The notes under the pieces are model-generated. The model did no database searches and was not told where the DNA came from. It saw nothing but the letters and a program-made list of their open reading frames with translations. This document shows, piece after piece, positions 8,535 through 16,805 of a stretch of DNA of 64,000 nt (its first letter is position 1; each line of letters opens with the position of its first letter). This stretch comes from Sphingobacterium rhinopitheci (GTDB lineage Bacteria > Bacteroidota > Bacteroidia > Sphingobacteriales > Sphingobacteriaceae), in NCBI RefSeq assembly GCF_022627575.1, contig NZ_JADEYQ010000015.1:21382-85381 (forward strand), read 5' to 3'. A program made the position numbers and the translations under genes.

Positions 8535-9776
8535 TTAGTTATTATCGAATTCTGTGTTTTTTACAAGAATATCTTTTGCCATAACCATAGGAACTTTAAT
8601 GTATTTTTTTTCCATATAGTTGATTACTTTTTCTAATACTTCACGCGCTTGTGGATCAAGTTTGTTGATATCTTGAGCAAATACTTCTTGCATTGCCATA
8701 TCACGAATCTCTTTAATCTTATTAGGAACTTGGCGCATTGCTACTTCAACACGTCTTTGTTTGATAATAGGTAAAAATTCTTTGATATTTTCGTCAATGA
8801 TTTTTTCAGCATTTGATAATTCATTATAACGTTCTTGGATATTTTTTTCAGCAATAGCTTGTAAGCTACTTACTTCGATATAATGAATAGGGTTGTTTTC
8901 GAGAACCTCTGGAGCAATATCATTTGGAATCGCTAAATCAATAACTATTTTTTTGTCCGTTTCGCCATTTAATAGGCTTTGGTAAAGATTATTGTCTATG
9001 ATAGATGTTGCAGCCCCTGTGCATGTAATTAATAAATCGAATCCTTTTTTGTAATTCTTTAACTCTGACAAAGGATATACCTCTGCATTTAAGTCATTCG
9101 CTAAAGTAGTCGCATTTTCTACCGTACGGTTGAAAATCACAAAACTCGCTTTACTATGTTTGGTGAAATACTTAGCTAAATTTCTATTTGTTTCTCCAGA
9201 TCCCACGATAATCACACGAGGATTCTCTATTTGTTTGCTCTCTTTTAACTTGCGGTAAGCTAATGAAACTACAGAAATAGGATTACGGGATATATTTGTA
9301 TAGGTGTATACTTCTTTGGCAGTTTTTACTAGACGATCCATCATTAGACGAAGGAAATCACCTGTAAAACCTGCGTTTTTACATTGCTCGTAGGCACGAC
9401 GTACTTGTGCAAGAATTTCTTTCTCACCCACTACTAGGCTTTCCAGTGAACAAGACATACGGAATAGGTGCTTCAATGCCTCCAACCCCGAATATCGCGT
9501 TACTTGGCCTAGGTAGCATTGTAATCTATCTGATGGTACACAGAAGTTCATTTTGTCCATAAACTCAGCGATGAAATCATCCGTGAGTTCATGAGCACCA
9601 TAAAAAACAAACTCCACACGGTTACATGTACCGATATAGAATATCTCCGGTATATCAAGACTGTTTTTAAGATTAATTAATCGGGAATCTAACTCCTCAT
9701 TACAAATAACCAAATTGCCCAAATCCTTTAGGTCAACATGCTTATGTGTAAATGCTATAACTTTTAAATTCTTCAA
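8535..9776 (-). CDS. hemA: Glutamyl-tRNA reductase
   Basis: This 413-aa enzyme reduces glutamyl-tRNA(Glu) with NADPH to glutamate-1-semialdehyde, the committed step of C5 heme synthesis. The catalytic nucleophile Cys51 sits in IGTCNRVEF, followed by the family block LFRMSCSLESLVVGEKEILA and the NADPH-binding Rossmann motif VIIVGSGETN. A C-terminal dimerisation helix follows. It is the first gene of the heme cluster and has a promoter-like box 32-39 nt upstream. It is divergent from the membrane-protein gene at 10067. Since HemA output feeds both heme and, through heme oxygenase, the phytochrome chromophore, its promoter is the likely control point of this region. Confidence 0.97.
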   Translation of the reverse strand: MKNLKVIAFTHKHVDLKDLGNLVICNEELDSRLINLKNSLDIPEIFYIGTCNRVEFVFYGAHELTDDFIAEFMDKMNFCVPSDRLQCYLGQVTRYSGLEALKHLFRMSCSLESLVVGEKEILAQVRRAYEQCKNAGFTGDFLRLMMDRLVKTAKEVYTYTNISRNPISVVSLAYRKLKESKQIENPRVIIVGSGETNRNLAKYFTKHSKASFVIFNRTVENATTLANDLNAEVYPLSELKNYKKGFDLLITCTGAATSIIDNNLYQSLLNGETDKKIVIDLAIPNDIAPEVLENNPIHYIEVSSLQAIAEKNIQERYNELSNAEKIIDENIKEFLPIIKQRRVEVAMRQVPNKIKEIRDMAMQEVFAQDINKLDPQAREVLEKVINYMEKKYIKVPMVMAKDILVKNTEFDNN

Positions 9777-9807
9777 CGCTCTAATTTCTAGCTCAAATAA
9801 CTTGATG

Positions 9808-9842
9808 CAAATGTAGAGTAAAACGTTGGCTATTCTGTCAAA
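9808..9842 (-). promoter_or_regulatory. Promoter for hemA (TTTG-23-TACATTTG)
   Basis: On the minus strand TACATTTG lies at 9815-9808 and TTTG at 9842-9839, 23 nt apart. The spacing is at the long end for Bacteroidota promoters. The hemA start is 32 nt downstream of the -7 box. Confidence 0.45.
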
Positions 9843-10066
9843 AATCTGTCAAAGCGGCGTAATTTAGAATTGTTATAAATAATGTTAAATAAGTGTTAAA
9901 TATCGGTTTCAACGTAATAAACATACTTTTTTACGTGTAAATATGATGACTGTCAGTAAAACATGACAAAATTGTGATGAGAATCAATATTTGAATTAAT
10001 TAAGTAAAATAAGATTGTACTATCTTGAAAATCACTAATTATCTTTGATAAAATTATTTAATTAAA

Positions 10067-10513
10067 ATGTTAAAATCAAGTAGTATGTATATGATTAGAA
10101 AAAAGATAGCTTTTATTGGAATTATTGTAGCTGCTGTATCTACAATTATGTGTCCTTTTCTAAAAGTAGTATTGGTTGGTAATTGGAACATGTATCAAAC
10201 TGATGAAAATCTTTTTTTTATAACAAATGGTTTATTAGCTATTATGCTGTTGTTTATATTTATTCAAAAAACTAAACTATTTAATTTTTTTAGTAAATTA
10301 TTTTTTGTTTGGTGCTTACTGGCAGTTTGCGCAGTTTATTTCAAAACAAATAATTATTTCGGCATGTCTTTAGCAGATGGTGTATTATCCAAAACAATCC
10401 ATTTAAGGTGGGGGTGGATAGTATTATTCGGTGCAGCAGTAGTGTTATTAGTAAGTACCTCCAAAATAAAACCTAAAACAATTACCAATGAAGAGTCATC
10501 AAATAAACAATAA
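10067..10513 (+). CDS. Four-helix membrane protein of unknown function
   Basis: This 148-aa protein has four predicted hydrophobic helices (about residues 12-38, 47-63, 74-90 and 115-127) and a Lys/Ser/Asn-rich tail. No family motif is recognised; its size and layout are like small uncharacterised inner-membrane proteins of Bacteroidota. Its last 26 nt overlap the start of the AI-2E-type permease gene, so the two are probably translated together. It is divergent from hemA over a 290-nt region. Start could be ATG 10067 or ATG 10085. No function is proposed. Confidence 0.75.
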   Translation: MLKSSSMYMIRKKIAFIGIIVAAVSTIMCPFLKVVLVGNWNMYQTDENLFFITNGLLAIMLLFIFIQKTKLFNFFSKLFFVWCLLAVCAVYFKTNNYFGMSLADGVLSKTIHLRWGWIVLFGAAVVLLVSTSKIKPKTITNEESSNKQ

Positions 10514-11564
10514 TTCCATTAACCAGATTGTGTTAATCTTGGTTATTGCATTAATATCTATATTAATATTTACGAATTTAAGCTATTATCTAACCGGCTT
10601 TTTAGGGGCTGTGACCTTGTATATTTTATACCGTAATCTGTATAAAATATTAATTGAGAAAAAAGGTTGGAATAAGCCATTTGCAAGTATTTTATTTATC
10701 CTTATATCCATTGTATTTATTGTTTTGCCTTTATGGGCATTGATAAATTATTTAACACCACAAATTGTTAATATTGGAAGTAATACTGATGAAATTATTC
10801 GTCAATTCAATCAGGTGAAGGTTTATATGAGTAATAAACCCGTGCTAAAGAATATTGATATGTCTGATGAAGCACTTTTAGGTTTTCTTCAAGATTTTAC
10901 TAAGTATTTACCGACGATTTTTAATTCTTTAGTAGAAGTTGGTGTTAATATATTGGTGGCGTTATTCGTTTTGTATTTTATGCTCGTTTATGGTGGTAGT
11001 ATGGAAAAAACAATTAACAATGCGCTTCCATTTTCAAAAATGAGTAAAGATGAAATTTGGAATGAGGTATTCATGATGGTAAAATCTAATGCGTTAGGAA
11101 TCCCAATTCTTGGATTATGTCAAGGAATTGTAGCCATGATAGGCTATTATTTTTTTGATGTTGAAAATTTTATTACTTGGGGTTTCCTTACTGGTATAGC
11201 TTCTTTAGTACCTGTACTGGGAACAATGATTATATATATTCCCCTTGGAATTGTTGTATTGGCGTCTGGTCAGACATACAATGGTATTGGTATATTGCTT
11301 TATGGCCTGTTTATAATTGGTAGTATAGATAATATTCTTCGTTTTACGATATTGAAAAGTTTAGGTAATGTGCCACCATTGATAACGGTTTTCGGGGTAC
11401 TTCTGGGATTAAAGTTATTTGGAATGATGGGATTAATCTTTGGACCCTTGATTTTATCCTCTGTCGGTGTACTCTTAAAAGTATATAGTAATGAATATGG
11501 AAGGTCCAATGAAACCATAGAAATGGCCAATGCAAGTGATGAGGATACTATATTGGATCGTTAA
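10488..11564 (+). CDS. AI-2E family transporter (PerM/TqsA-like permease)
   Basis: This 358-aa integral membrane protein belongs to the AI-2E transporter family. It shows two N-terminal helices (about 12-50), a further helix near 65-90, an amphipathic periplasmic section, and the C-terminal helix bundle with ASLVPVLGTM (about residue 240) and NVPPLITVFGVLLGLKLFG (about 290-310), the most conserved block of the family. Members are passive exporters of varied substrates; despite the name, few carry autoinducer-2. It overlaps the preceding small membrane protein gene by 26 nt. The substrate is not predictable. Confidence 0.9.
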   Translation: MKSHQINNNSINQIVLILVIALISILIFTNLSYYLTGFLGAVTLYILYRNLYKILIEKKGWNKPFASILFILISIVFIVLPLWALINYLTPQIVNIGSNTDEIIRQFNQVKVYMSNKPVLKNIDMSDEALLGFLQDFTKYLPTIFNSLVEVGVNILVALFVLYFMLVYGGSMEKTINNALPFSKMSKDEIWNEVFMMVKSNALGIPILGLCQGIVAMIGYYFFDVENFITWGFLTGIASLVPVLGTMIIYIPLGIVVLASGQTYNGIGILLYGLFIIGSIDNILRFTILKSLGNVPPLITVFGVLLGLKLFGMMGLIFGPLILSSVGVLLKVYSNEYGRSNETIEMANASDEDTILDR

Positions 11565-11620
11565 TAAGTGAGCACTTACTTTATTTTGAGATATATCTTT
11601 TATTGTATTGATTATCTGAT

Positions 11621-11810
11621 TATGTTTGTAACACAAAGGGAGATGAAAAATCTATTGTGAGTTTCCACTTACAATATATAACCTCGAATAAACTAATGAT
11701 AATGATAGACCACCAAGTCTTAAAACTGTAAGACATTTTTCTATCCAATTAATAAACTAATTTTGATAAAAAGACTTGACCATTCCATTATTGGCAAGTC
11801 TTTTTCCTTT
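11621..11810 (+). ncRNA. Candidate structured RNA or attenuator leader upstream of rbfA
   Basis: A TATGTTTG box (11621-11628) precedes about 170 nt of non-coding sequence with three hairpins: 11654-11675 (8 bp), 11717-11734 (6 bp, enclosed by a further 5-bp pair 11704-11708/11741-11745) and a terminator 11768-11805 (11 bp, then Us). The segment 11714-11721 is identical to the right arm of the terminator stem and so can pair 8 bp with the left arm at 11771-11778. This would break the terminator. The two states exclude each other, as in attenuators and riboswitches. It could be a leader of rbfA (ATG at 11909) or a free small RNA. No match to a known RNA class is recognised. Confidence 0.4.
11768..11805 (+). 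terminator. Rho-independent terminator in the rbfA upstream region
   Basis: Eleven base pairs (11768-11778 with 11795-11805), 16-nt loop, U-rich tail. It stands 204 nt beyond the permease stop codon and 103 nt before rbfA. Confidence 0.75.
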
Positions 11811-11848
11811 TTAAGACATTCTCTTATCTAAGATGCCATTCAATTTTC

Positions 11849-11856
11849 TATCTTTG
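11849..11856 (+). promoter_or_regulatory. -7 box (TATCTTTG) for rbfA
   Basis: TATCTTTG matches the TAnnTTTG consensus 52 nt before the rbfA ATG. No clear -33 TTG is seen. Confidence 0.4.
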
Positions 11857-11908
11857 TACGGTATGATCGATTATAGTCGATTAGCACATTATATTAAATA
11901 GATTCAAT

Positions 11909-12280
11909 ATGGCGACGGAGAGTAAAAGACAACAACGATTCGCAGGCGTTATCCAACAAGATTTGGCCGAATTATTTCAGCGCGAGGGTACTGCTTGGGC
12001 ACCAGGAGCTTTTGTGACAGTTACAAAAGTTCGTGTAACTCCAGATTTAGCGATAGCGCGTGTTTACCTTAGTTTTTTGAACACAAATACGGCAAAGGAT
12101 GATTTAGCTAGTATTAAAAAGAAAACAAACGATATTCGATATAAATTAGGTGCAAGAATAAAACATCAAGCACGGATTGTTCCGCAATTAGAATTTTTCT
12201 TGGATGATACTAATGAATATGTAGAGCATATGGACAAGTTGTTTGAAGAGATTAGTAAAGAAACTAGACAGCCAGATTAA
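11909..12280 (+). CDS. rbfA: Ribosome-binding factor A
   Basis: This 123-aa KH-like protein helps mature the 30S subunit and the 16S rRNA 5' end, and is a cold-adaptation factor in other bacteria. The family signature is clear: an N-terminal helix with SKRQQRFAGVIQQDLAELFQ, the strand VTVTKVRVTPDLAIARVYLS, and the C-terminal LEFFLDDTNEYVEHMDKLF. Length is typical. Its stop codon (12278-12280) forms part of a terminator stem. It follows a structured non-coding region with a mutually exclusive terminator. Confidence 0.95.
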   Translation: MATESKRQQRFAGVIQQDLAELFQREGTAWAPGAFVTVTKVRVTPDLAIARVYLSFLNTNTAKDDLASIKKKTNDIRYKLGARIKHQARIVPQLEFFLDDTNEYVEHMDKLFEEISKETRQPD

Positions 12281-12297
12281 TAAAATCTGGCTTTTTT
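12270..12297 (+). terminator. Terminator overlapping the rbfA stop codon
   Basis: A perfect 9-bp stem (12270-12278 with 12284-12292), AATAA loop and a run of six Ts. The left arm contains the end of rbfA, and the T-run ends 4 nt before the aat ATG. Confidence 0.8.
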
Positions 12298-12301
12298 GAT
12301 T

Positions 12302-12979
12302 ATGGTATTTGAATTAGACCCCGACGATTATTCTTTTCCCAAACCGGCGCTAGCCGAAGCGGATGGCCTATTGGCGATAGGAGGTGATCTGTCTACAGAT
12401 AGGCTATTGACGGCGTATTATAACGGTATATTTCCTTGGTATTCTGAAGATACGCCGATACTATGGTATGCACCGCACGAGCGTTTTGTATTAGATCCTC
12501 AGGAGATAAAAATCAGTAAATCTATGTCCAAAGTTCTGCGTACTAATACCTTTCATGTTACCTATAATAAATCTTTTGATGCGGTGATAGACAATTGCTC
12601 TTCTGTAGCACGTGTAGATCAAGATGGTACCTGGATAGTGGATGACATGAAGCGTGCCTACAAGGAGTTGCATCGTTTGGGATTTGCACATAGCATAGAG
12701 GTGTGGCATGGAGAGGAGTTGGTAGGTGGTCTATATGGTATACTCGTTGGAAAAGTCTTTTGTGGAGAAAGTATGTTTGCTAAAGTTTCCAATGCCTCCA
12801 AGGTAGCATTGATTTATTTATGTCAGTCTTTCGATTTGGAGTTGATCGATTGTCAAATACATTCAGAACATTTGGAATCTATGGGTGCTAAAACCATTGA
12901 ATCCTCTGAATTTTATGCTAAATTGGGACAACAATTATACGATCAACATGGACTTCAAAGATTATTTCGACATCCCTAA
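12302..12979 (+). CDS. aat: Leucyl/phenylalanyl-tRNA--protein transferase
   Basis: This 225-aa enzyme adds Leu or Phe from aminoacyl-tRNA to proteins with N-terminal Arg or Lys, marking them for ClpS/ClpAP degradation. Motifs: ADGLLAIGGDLS, YYNGIFPWY, ILWYAPHERF, TWIVDDMKRAY, and GGLYGILVGKVFCGESMF, then DCQIHSEHLESMGA. Codon 12302 is the first ATG; the frame can be extended only to a TTG at 12296 in the T-run of the rbfA terminator. It begins 22 nt after rbfA and overlaps the next gene by 32 nt. clpS lies elsewhere in the window, at 48166. Confidence 0.96.
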   Translation: MVFELDPDDYSFPKPALAEADGLLAIGGDLSTDRLLTAYYNGIFPWYSEDTPILWYAPHERFVLDPQEIKISKSMSKVLRTNTFHVTYNKSFDAVIDNCSSVARVDQDGTWIVDDMKRAYKELHRLGFAHSIEVWHGEELVGGLYGILVGKVFCGESMFAKVSNASKVALIYLCQSFDLELIDCQIHSEHLESMGAKTIESSEFYAKLGQQLYDQHGLQRLFRHP

Positions 12980-14045
12980 TGGTATTACCTATCTCAATAC
13001 GCCTGGGAATGGTTTGTTACCCATAACTAGCCATGTATGGCGCAGCGGATGGGAGAATGATTTTTTTGACCCTGAAGGTGATTTAAGGGATCAGCAATCT
13101 ACTTTTATTAAAGCTGTTAAAGAAGATTTTGCATCTCTTTTTCATTGTGCTACTGATCGTTTGTATTTAGTACCTAGCTTTTCCTTTGGTTACAATACCT
13201 TACTCGAAGGATTAGACAAAAGATGTAAGTTTTTACTTTTGGCGGATGAATATCCATCACTCAATTATCCCGTTATCAGTAGGGGGTTTGCGCATCATAT
13301 TCTTGCTATATCGCCACAGATAGAAGATGATATCTACCTGCATATCTTGAGTCATAAGCCTGATGTATTGGCATTAAGTATTGTAAACTATATCAATGGG
13401 CTACAAATAAATTTAGATTTTATAAAAAGGTTGAAAAGTGAATTTCCTAATCTTTTGATTATTGGAGATGCTACACAATATCTTGGTTCTGAACCCTTTT
13501 ATTTTGATAATTCGGGATTTGATGCGCTAGGAGGTTCGGGTTACAAGTGGTTGATGTCTGGATTTGGCAATGGATATATGATGATCTCCGAAAAAATGTC
13601 TGAGTTATTATATAAAGATGCTAAAGGAAAAGATCGGCCACCAGAAGCTATGTGGTCGCACAAGACAATCTTGGATATATACTTTGAACCTGGCCATCAG
13701 GATACATTGAGTCATGGGACATTGCAGCAAGCTGTTTTATTTCTACAGAAAATAGGATTAAATAACGTAAAATCATATTTAGATGATCTTGTCAATTATG
13801 CTTATCGTATCTTTGGAGATAGAAATTGGTTATTGCCATTGATTGCAGATAGAAAGGAGCGTTCGGCATTGATCAATTTACAGATAGATCCAGCGTGGTA
13901 TCCTTATTTGTTAGCAAATGGTATCAAATGCTTCCCACGAGGAACAGGTATTCGTATAGGTATTCATTTATATAATACCATAGAAGATATAAATAGATTA
14001 GTAGAGGTTATAGAGCGTAAAGAAAATGAATATAAAAATAGGTGA
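12948..14045 (+). CDS. Class V aminotransferase-fold PLP enzyme
   Basis: This 365-aa protein belongs to the aminotransferase class V / cysteine-desulfurase-like fold. The PLP-binding lysine is seen in GGSGYKWLMSGFGNGYM (about residue 202), preceded by IIGDATQYLG with the PLP-ring Asp and by the glycine-rich N-terminal segment ITYLNTPGNGLLP. The C-terminus has the small-domain motif GIRIGIHLYNTIEDINRL. I chose ATG 12948 because it gives the family start DIPNGITYLNTPGNG; an upstream ATG at 12885 lies deep inside aat. It overlaps aat by 32 nt and the next gene by 20 nt, so the three are probably one operon. The substrate is unknown; no catalytic cysteine typical of NifS/SufS is evident. Confidence 0.85.
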   Translation: MDFKDYFDIPNGITYLNTPGNGLLPITSHVWRSGWENDFFDPEGDLRDQQSTFIKAVKEDFASLFHCATDRLYLVPSFSFGYNTLLEGLDKRCKFLLLADEYPSLNYPVISRGFAHHILAISPQIEDDIYLHILSHKPDVLALSIVNYINGLQINLDFIKRLKSEFPNLLIIGDATQYLGSEPFYFDNSGFDALGGSGYKWLMSGFGNGYMMISEKMSELLYKDAKGKDRPPEAMWSHKTILDIYFEPGHQDTLSHGTLQQAVLFLQKIGLNNVKSYLDDLVNYAYRIFGDRNWLLPLIADRKERSALINLQIDPAWYPYLLANGIKCFPRGTGIRIGIHLYNTIEDINRLVEVIERKENEYKNR

Positions 14046-14673
14046 TTTAGTACGATTTATAGATGAGCCTATCGAAGGACATATCACTTCGATACAAGCT
14101 AATGATATAATAGGCGTAACGGATGATACAGGATTTGAAATTCCGGTGTTGCGAACCAAAGTAACTTTAGTACATGGCAATATGCGTATGCCAGAGGATG
14201 ATTTTGAGGAAAGTCCTGCACAGGCGAATATGCCTTTTGTGGATAAAGGGATTTATATAGGTATCGCTGGTGAGCAGAAGGATGGCTTGGCTAAATTTTA
14301 TCTGATCAATGAAACTTCTTATGAGTTACTGGTTAGTATAGCTGAGGTATCAGGAACAAAGACAACGGGTCTTTTTGCTAATGCTATTCCTAAGCACGAT
14401 TATGCACAAGTTTATACGGCTAATTTTTCTGCTGTGGGTAAGTGGCCTACTTTTCAGATTCAAATCATTAGACATACGCGTCAGGCACAAATACAGACTC
14501 AGCCTATCAGCAAAGAATTTCGAGTTAAGCCTTTGGAATTGATAAATTCTAAAGAGCGTGTAGACATGTTGAACGAAAAGGTTTGGTTATATGAAATTGA
14601 TAAGATTGAAGAAGATATCGGTTTAGATAAATTAAAATCTCATTTTATCTCTCACCGTCCAAAGGGGAGATAA
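14026..14673 (+). CDS. DUF2027 domain protein, short form
   Basis: This 215-aa protein starts with the SH3-like DUF2027 module (IKIGDLVRFIDEPIEGHI, GVTDDTGFEIPVLRTKV), followed by a beta-rich region about residues 70-180. Bacteroidota DUF2027 proteins, as I recall them, usually continue into a C-terminal Smr-like domain and exceed 300 aa. Here the protein stops at residue 215 after LNEKVWLYEIDKIEEDIG, and no Smr motif follows before the terminator. Function is unknown; SH3-plus-Smr architecture suggests nucleic-acid or ribosome contacts for the long form. It overlaps the PLP gene by 20 nt and closes this operon. Confidence 0.75.
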   Translation: MNIKIGDLVRFIDEPIEGHITSIQANDIIGVTDDTGFEIPVLRTKVTLVHGNMRMPEDDFEESPAQANMPFVDKGIYIGIAGEQKDGLAKFYLINETSYELLVSIAEVSGTKTTGLFANAIPKHDYAQVYTANFSAVGKWPTFQIQIIRHTRQAQIQTQPISKEFRVKPLELINSKERVDMLNEKVWLYEIDKIEEDIGLDKLKSHFISHRPKGR

Positions 14674-14697
14674 TTTTAATACCTTAATAAAATAGTA

Positions 14698-14726
14698 AGC
14701 ATTGATGTTCTTCAATGCTTTTTTTT
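14698..14726 (+). terminator. Terminator after the aat-PLP-DUF2027 operon
   Basis: An 8-bp stem (14698-14705 with 14712-14719), 6-nt loop and eight Ts, 25 nt beyond the stop codon. Confidence 0.85.
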
Positions 14727-15335
14727 ATGCTATTTTATCTCTATAATCAATTTATGGCCGACTTTTAAAAGCCTTGAGTTGTAAATTCAATATTGGTATT
14801 TTAGTATACTATCTAGCGTATGGCATCTTTATGTTTTATAAAATGATGCTCCTATAGTGTCTCTTTGTATAAAGTGACGGTCGACTTCTGTGCTTTTGTG
14901 TCCTTTAAGGGATTGCCTATAGAGGTATACATTTACTACCTAAATCTTATTTAGGTAGGTTAAATATTTTGTTTTTGTTTTGACAAAACAGTAGAGTATC
15001 TTATAGTAACGAAATGTTGTTTCTACAGAAGCACAAATACATATTGTTAGCAGTAACTTTTAATCTGTGGATATTTTCAGCCCTATTAGTGATATAGCTA
15101 ACGCTAACAGGATGAAAGCAATGTTGTTATCTATCAGTGTGACAAGAGATCATTGTAGGGGAAGTATTTGCAGGCTATTGCCATACGCTGTATTGCTACA
15201 GCTCATGGTGAGTATTTAGTACAACGTATTTAATATTATTTATTTCATCGGGCATTATTCATTAGTTTACTGCCGCGTGATTTGATTACAATAGATAATA
15301 TGCATACTTAATTAGTAATTATACCGCATTAGAAA
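14727..15335 (+). other. About 600 nt without a gene; two inverted repeats
   Basis: No reading frame with family features is seen between the convergent ends of the DUF2027 gene and the symporter gene. Two inverted repeats stand out: 14936-14958 (10-bp arms CTACCTAAAT/ATTTAGGTAG with a 3-nt loop) and 14976-14990 (TGTTTTG-A-CAAAACA). The rest is AT-rich and shows no repeat or RNA gene I can support. It may be a decayed gene remnant. Confidence 0.5.
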
Positions 15336-16805
15336 TTACCAATATCCTAAGAATTTCCACCACAAACCGCCAATCAAACTCCAAATTATAAGGTTCACTA
15401 TACTGACTATAAATCCTACTTTCCACCATTCGCCTAAAGTTGTATAACCAGAGCCAAATATAATCGGGGCTGTCCCCGTCCCATAATGTGTTATTGACAT
15501 CATAATGGATGATGAAAAGGCTAATATCAATGCCCATAATACTGGTGGTGCTTGTAAAGCCATTCCTGCGATAAAAAAAGCACTAAACATAGCCGTAATA
15601 TGTGCTGTAGTACTGGCGAAGAAATAGTGTGAATACACATATATCAATAAAAGGATCAGAATGGAAGCACTCCATGCTAAACCAAGATTATTGATTCCTG
15701 ATCCTACAGTTTGAGCCAACCATGATACTAATCCCAATTTCCCCAAGAAGCTAGCCATCATGACCAAAGCTGAAAACCATGTGACTGTATCCCACGAACC
15801 TTTATTTCCTAATATATCATCCCATGTAAGTACTCCCGTTAATAGCAATATACTCAAACCAATAAATGCTGCCACTGTAGGAGGGACACTAAATTCACTA
15901 CCAAAAATCATGGCAGGAATACCCGCCCAAAGTAATAGTAGTATAACAAATACAGCAATGGTAATTTTTTCTGGTAATGAAATAGAACCTAATTCTTTCA
16001 GCTTTCCTCTAGCAAACTGTGGCGCATCTGGTGTCTTTTTGATCGTTGGGGGGTAGATGAAATAAATAATCAATGGTATGATCATTAACGAAAATAAGGC
16101 CGGCAAAAAAGCCGCAACAGCCCACATTCCCCAAGTAAGTACAAATCTGGAGTCTTGGTATATAAAGTTGACAATGAGTGGATTAGGTGCTGTAGCTGTA
16201 ATGAACATGGCAGAAGTAATCGGATTTATATTGTAGTTAACCAAAGCTAAATATCGGCCAACTTTTGTTCTAGAATCATCAGTGGGTTTGGAGTTGAAAC
16301 TATCCGAAATAGAACGCATTATCGGGTGTATTATTCCCCCGCCACGTGCTGTATTACTAGGTGTCACTGGAGCTAAAATAACTTCAGCAACTCCTATAGC
16401 ATAAGCAATACCTAATGTATTCTTGCCTACCAATGAAATAAAAAAATAACCAATACGAGCTCCTAAACCTGTTTTTATTAAGCTAATAGAAATCATAATT
16501 GAAGCCCCAATTAGCCAGATCAATTCATTGGAAAATCCACTCAAAGCATCTGCTAATGCCCCAGAAGCACTTTCTGGATTAGTGACTCTAGTAATAGCGA
16601 CTGAAGCAATAGCAATAATAGATATTCCGCCGATTGGTAGCGCGTTACTGATTATAGCAGCTATCGTTCCAACAAATAGGGCTAAAAGATGCCATGCATT
16701 TGTATTTACGCCCTCAGGCACAGGTATAACAAACCAAATCAATAATGTGATGGCTAAGGAAATTAGTGCAGGAATTCGCTTAATTGGGGTTAATTTATAC
16801 GACAT
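15336..16805 (-). CDS. DASS-family anion:sodium symporter (CitT/2-oxoglutarate translocator type)
   Basis: This 489-aa protein has about 12-14 hydrophobic helices and belongs to the divalent anion:Na+ symporter family, whose members carry citrate, succinate, malate, 2-oxoglutarate or tartrate. The first Ser-Asn-Thr signature is TPSNTARGGG (about residues 149-158); the second half carries the paired segment SITHYGTGTAP (about 440-450) in place of the usual second SNT loop. Overall form follows the CitT/YbhI/2-oxoglutarate translocator branch rather than mammalian NaDC-like members. It stands alone, with no enzyme neighbours that would name the substrate. Start ATG fits the N-terminal helix. 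Confidence 0.87.
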   Translation of the reverse strand: MSYKLTPIKRIPALISLAITLLIWFVIPVPEGVNTNAWHLLALFVGTIAAIISNALPIGGISIIAIASVAITRVTNPESASGALADALSGFSNELIWLIGASIMISISLIKTGLGARIGYFFISLVGKNTLGIAYAIGVAEVILAPVTPSNTARGGGIIHPIMRSISDSFNSKPTDDSRTKVGRYLALVNYNINPITSAMFITATAPNPLIVNFIYQDSRFVLTWGMWAVAAFLPALFSLMIIPLIIYFIYPPTIKKTPDAPQFARGKLKELGSISLPEKITIAVFVILLLLWAGIPAMIFGSEFSVPPTVAAFIGLSILLLTGVLTWDDILGNKGSWDTVTWFSALVMMASFLGKLGLVSWLAQTVGSGINNLGLAWSASILILLLIYVYSHYFFASTTAHITAMFSAFFIAGMALQAPPVLWALILAFSSSIMMSITHYGTGTAPIIFGSGYTTLGEWWKVGFIVSIVNLIIWSLIGGLWWKFLGYW

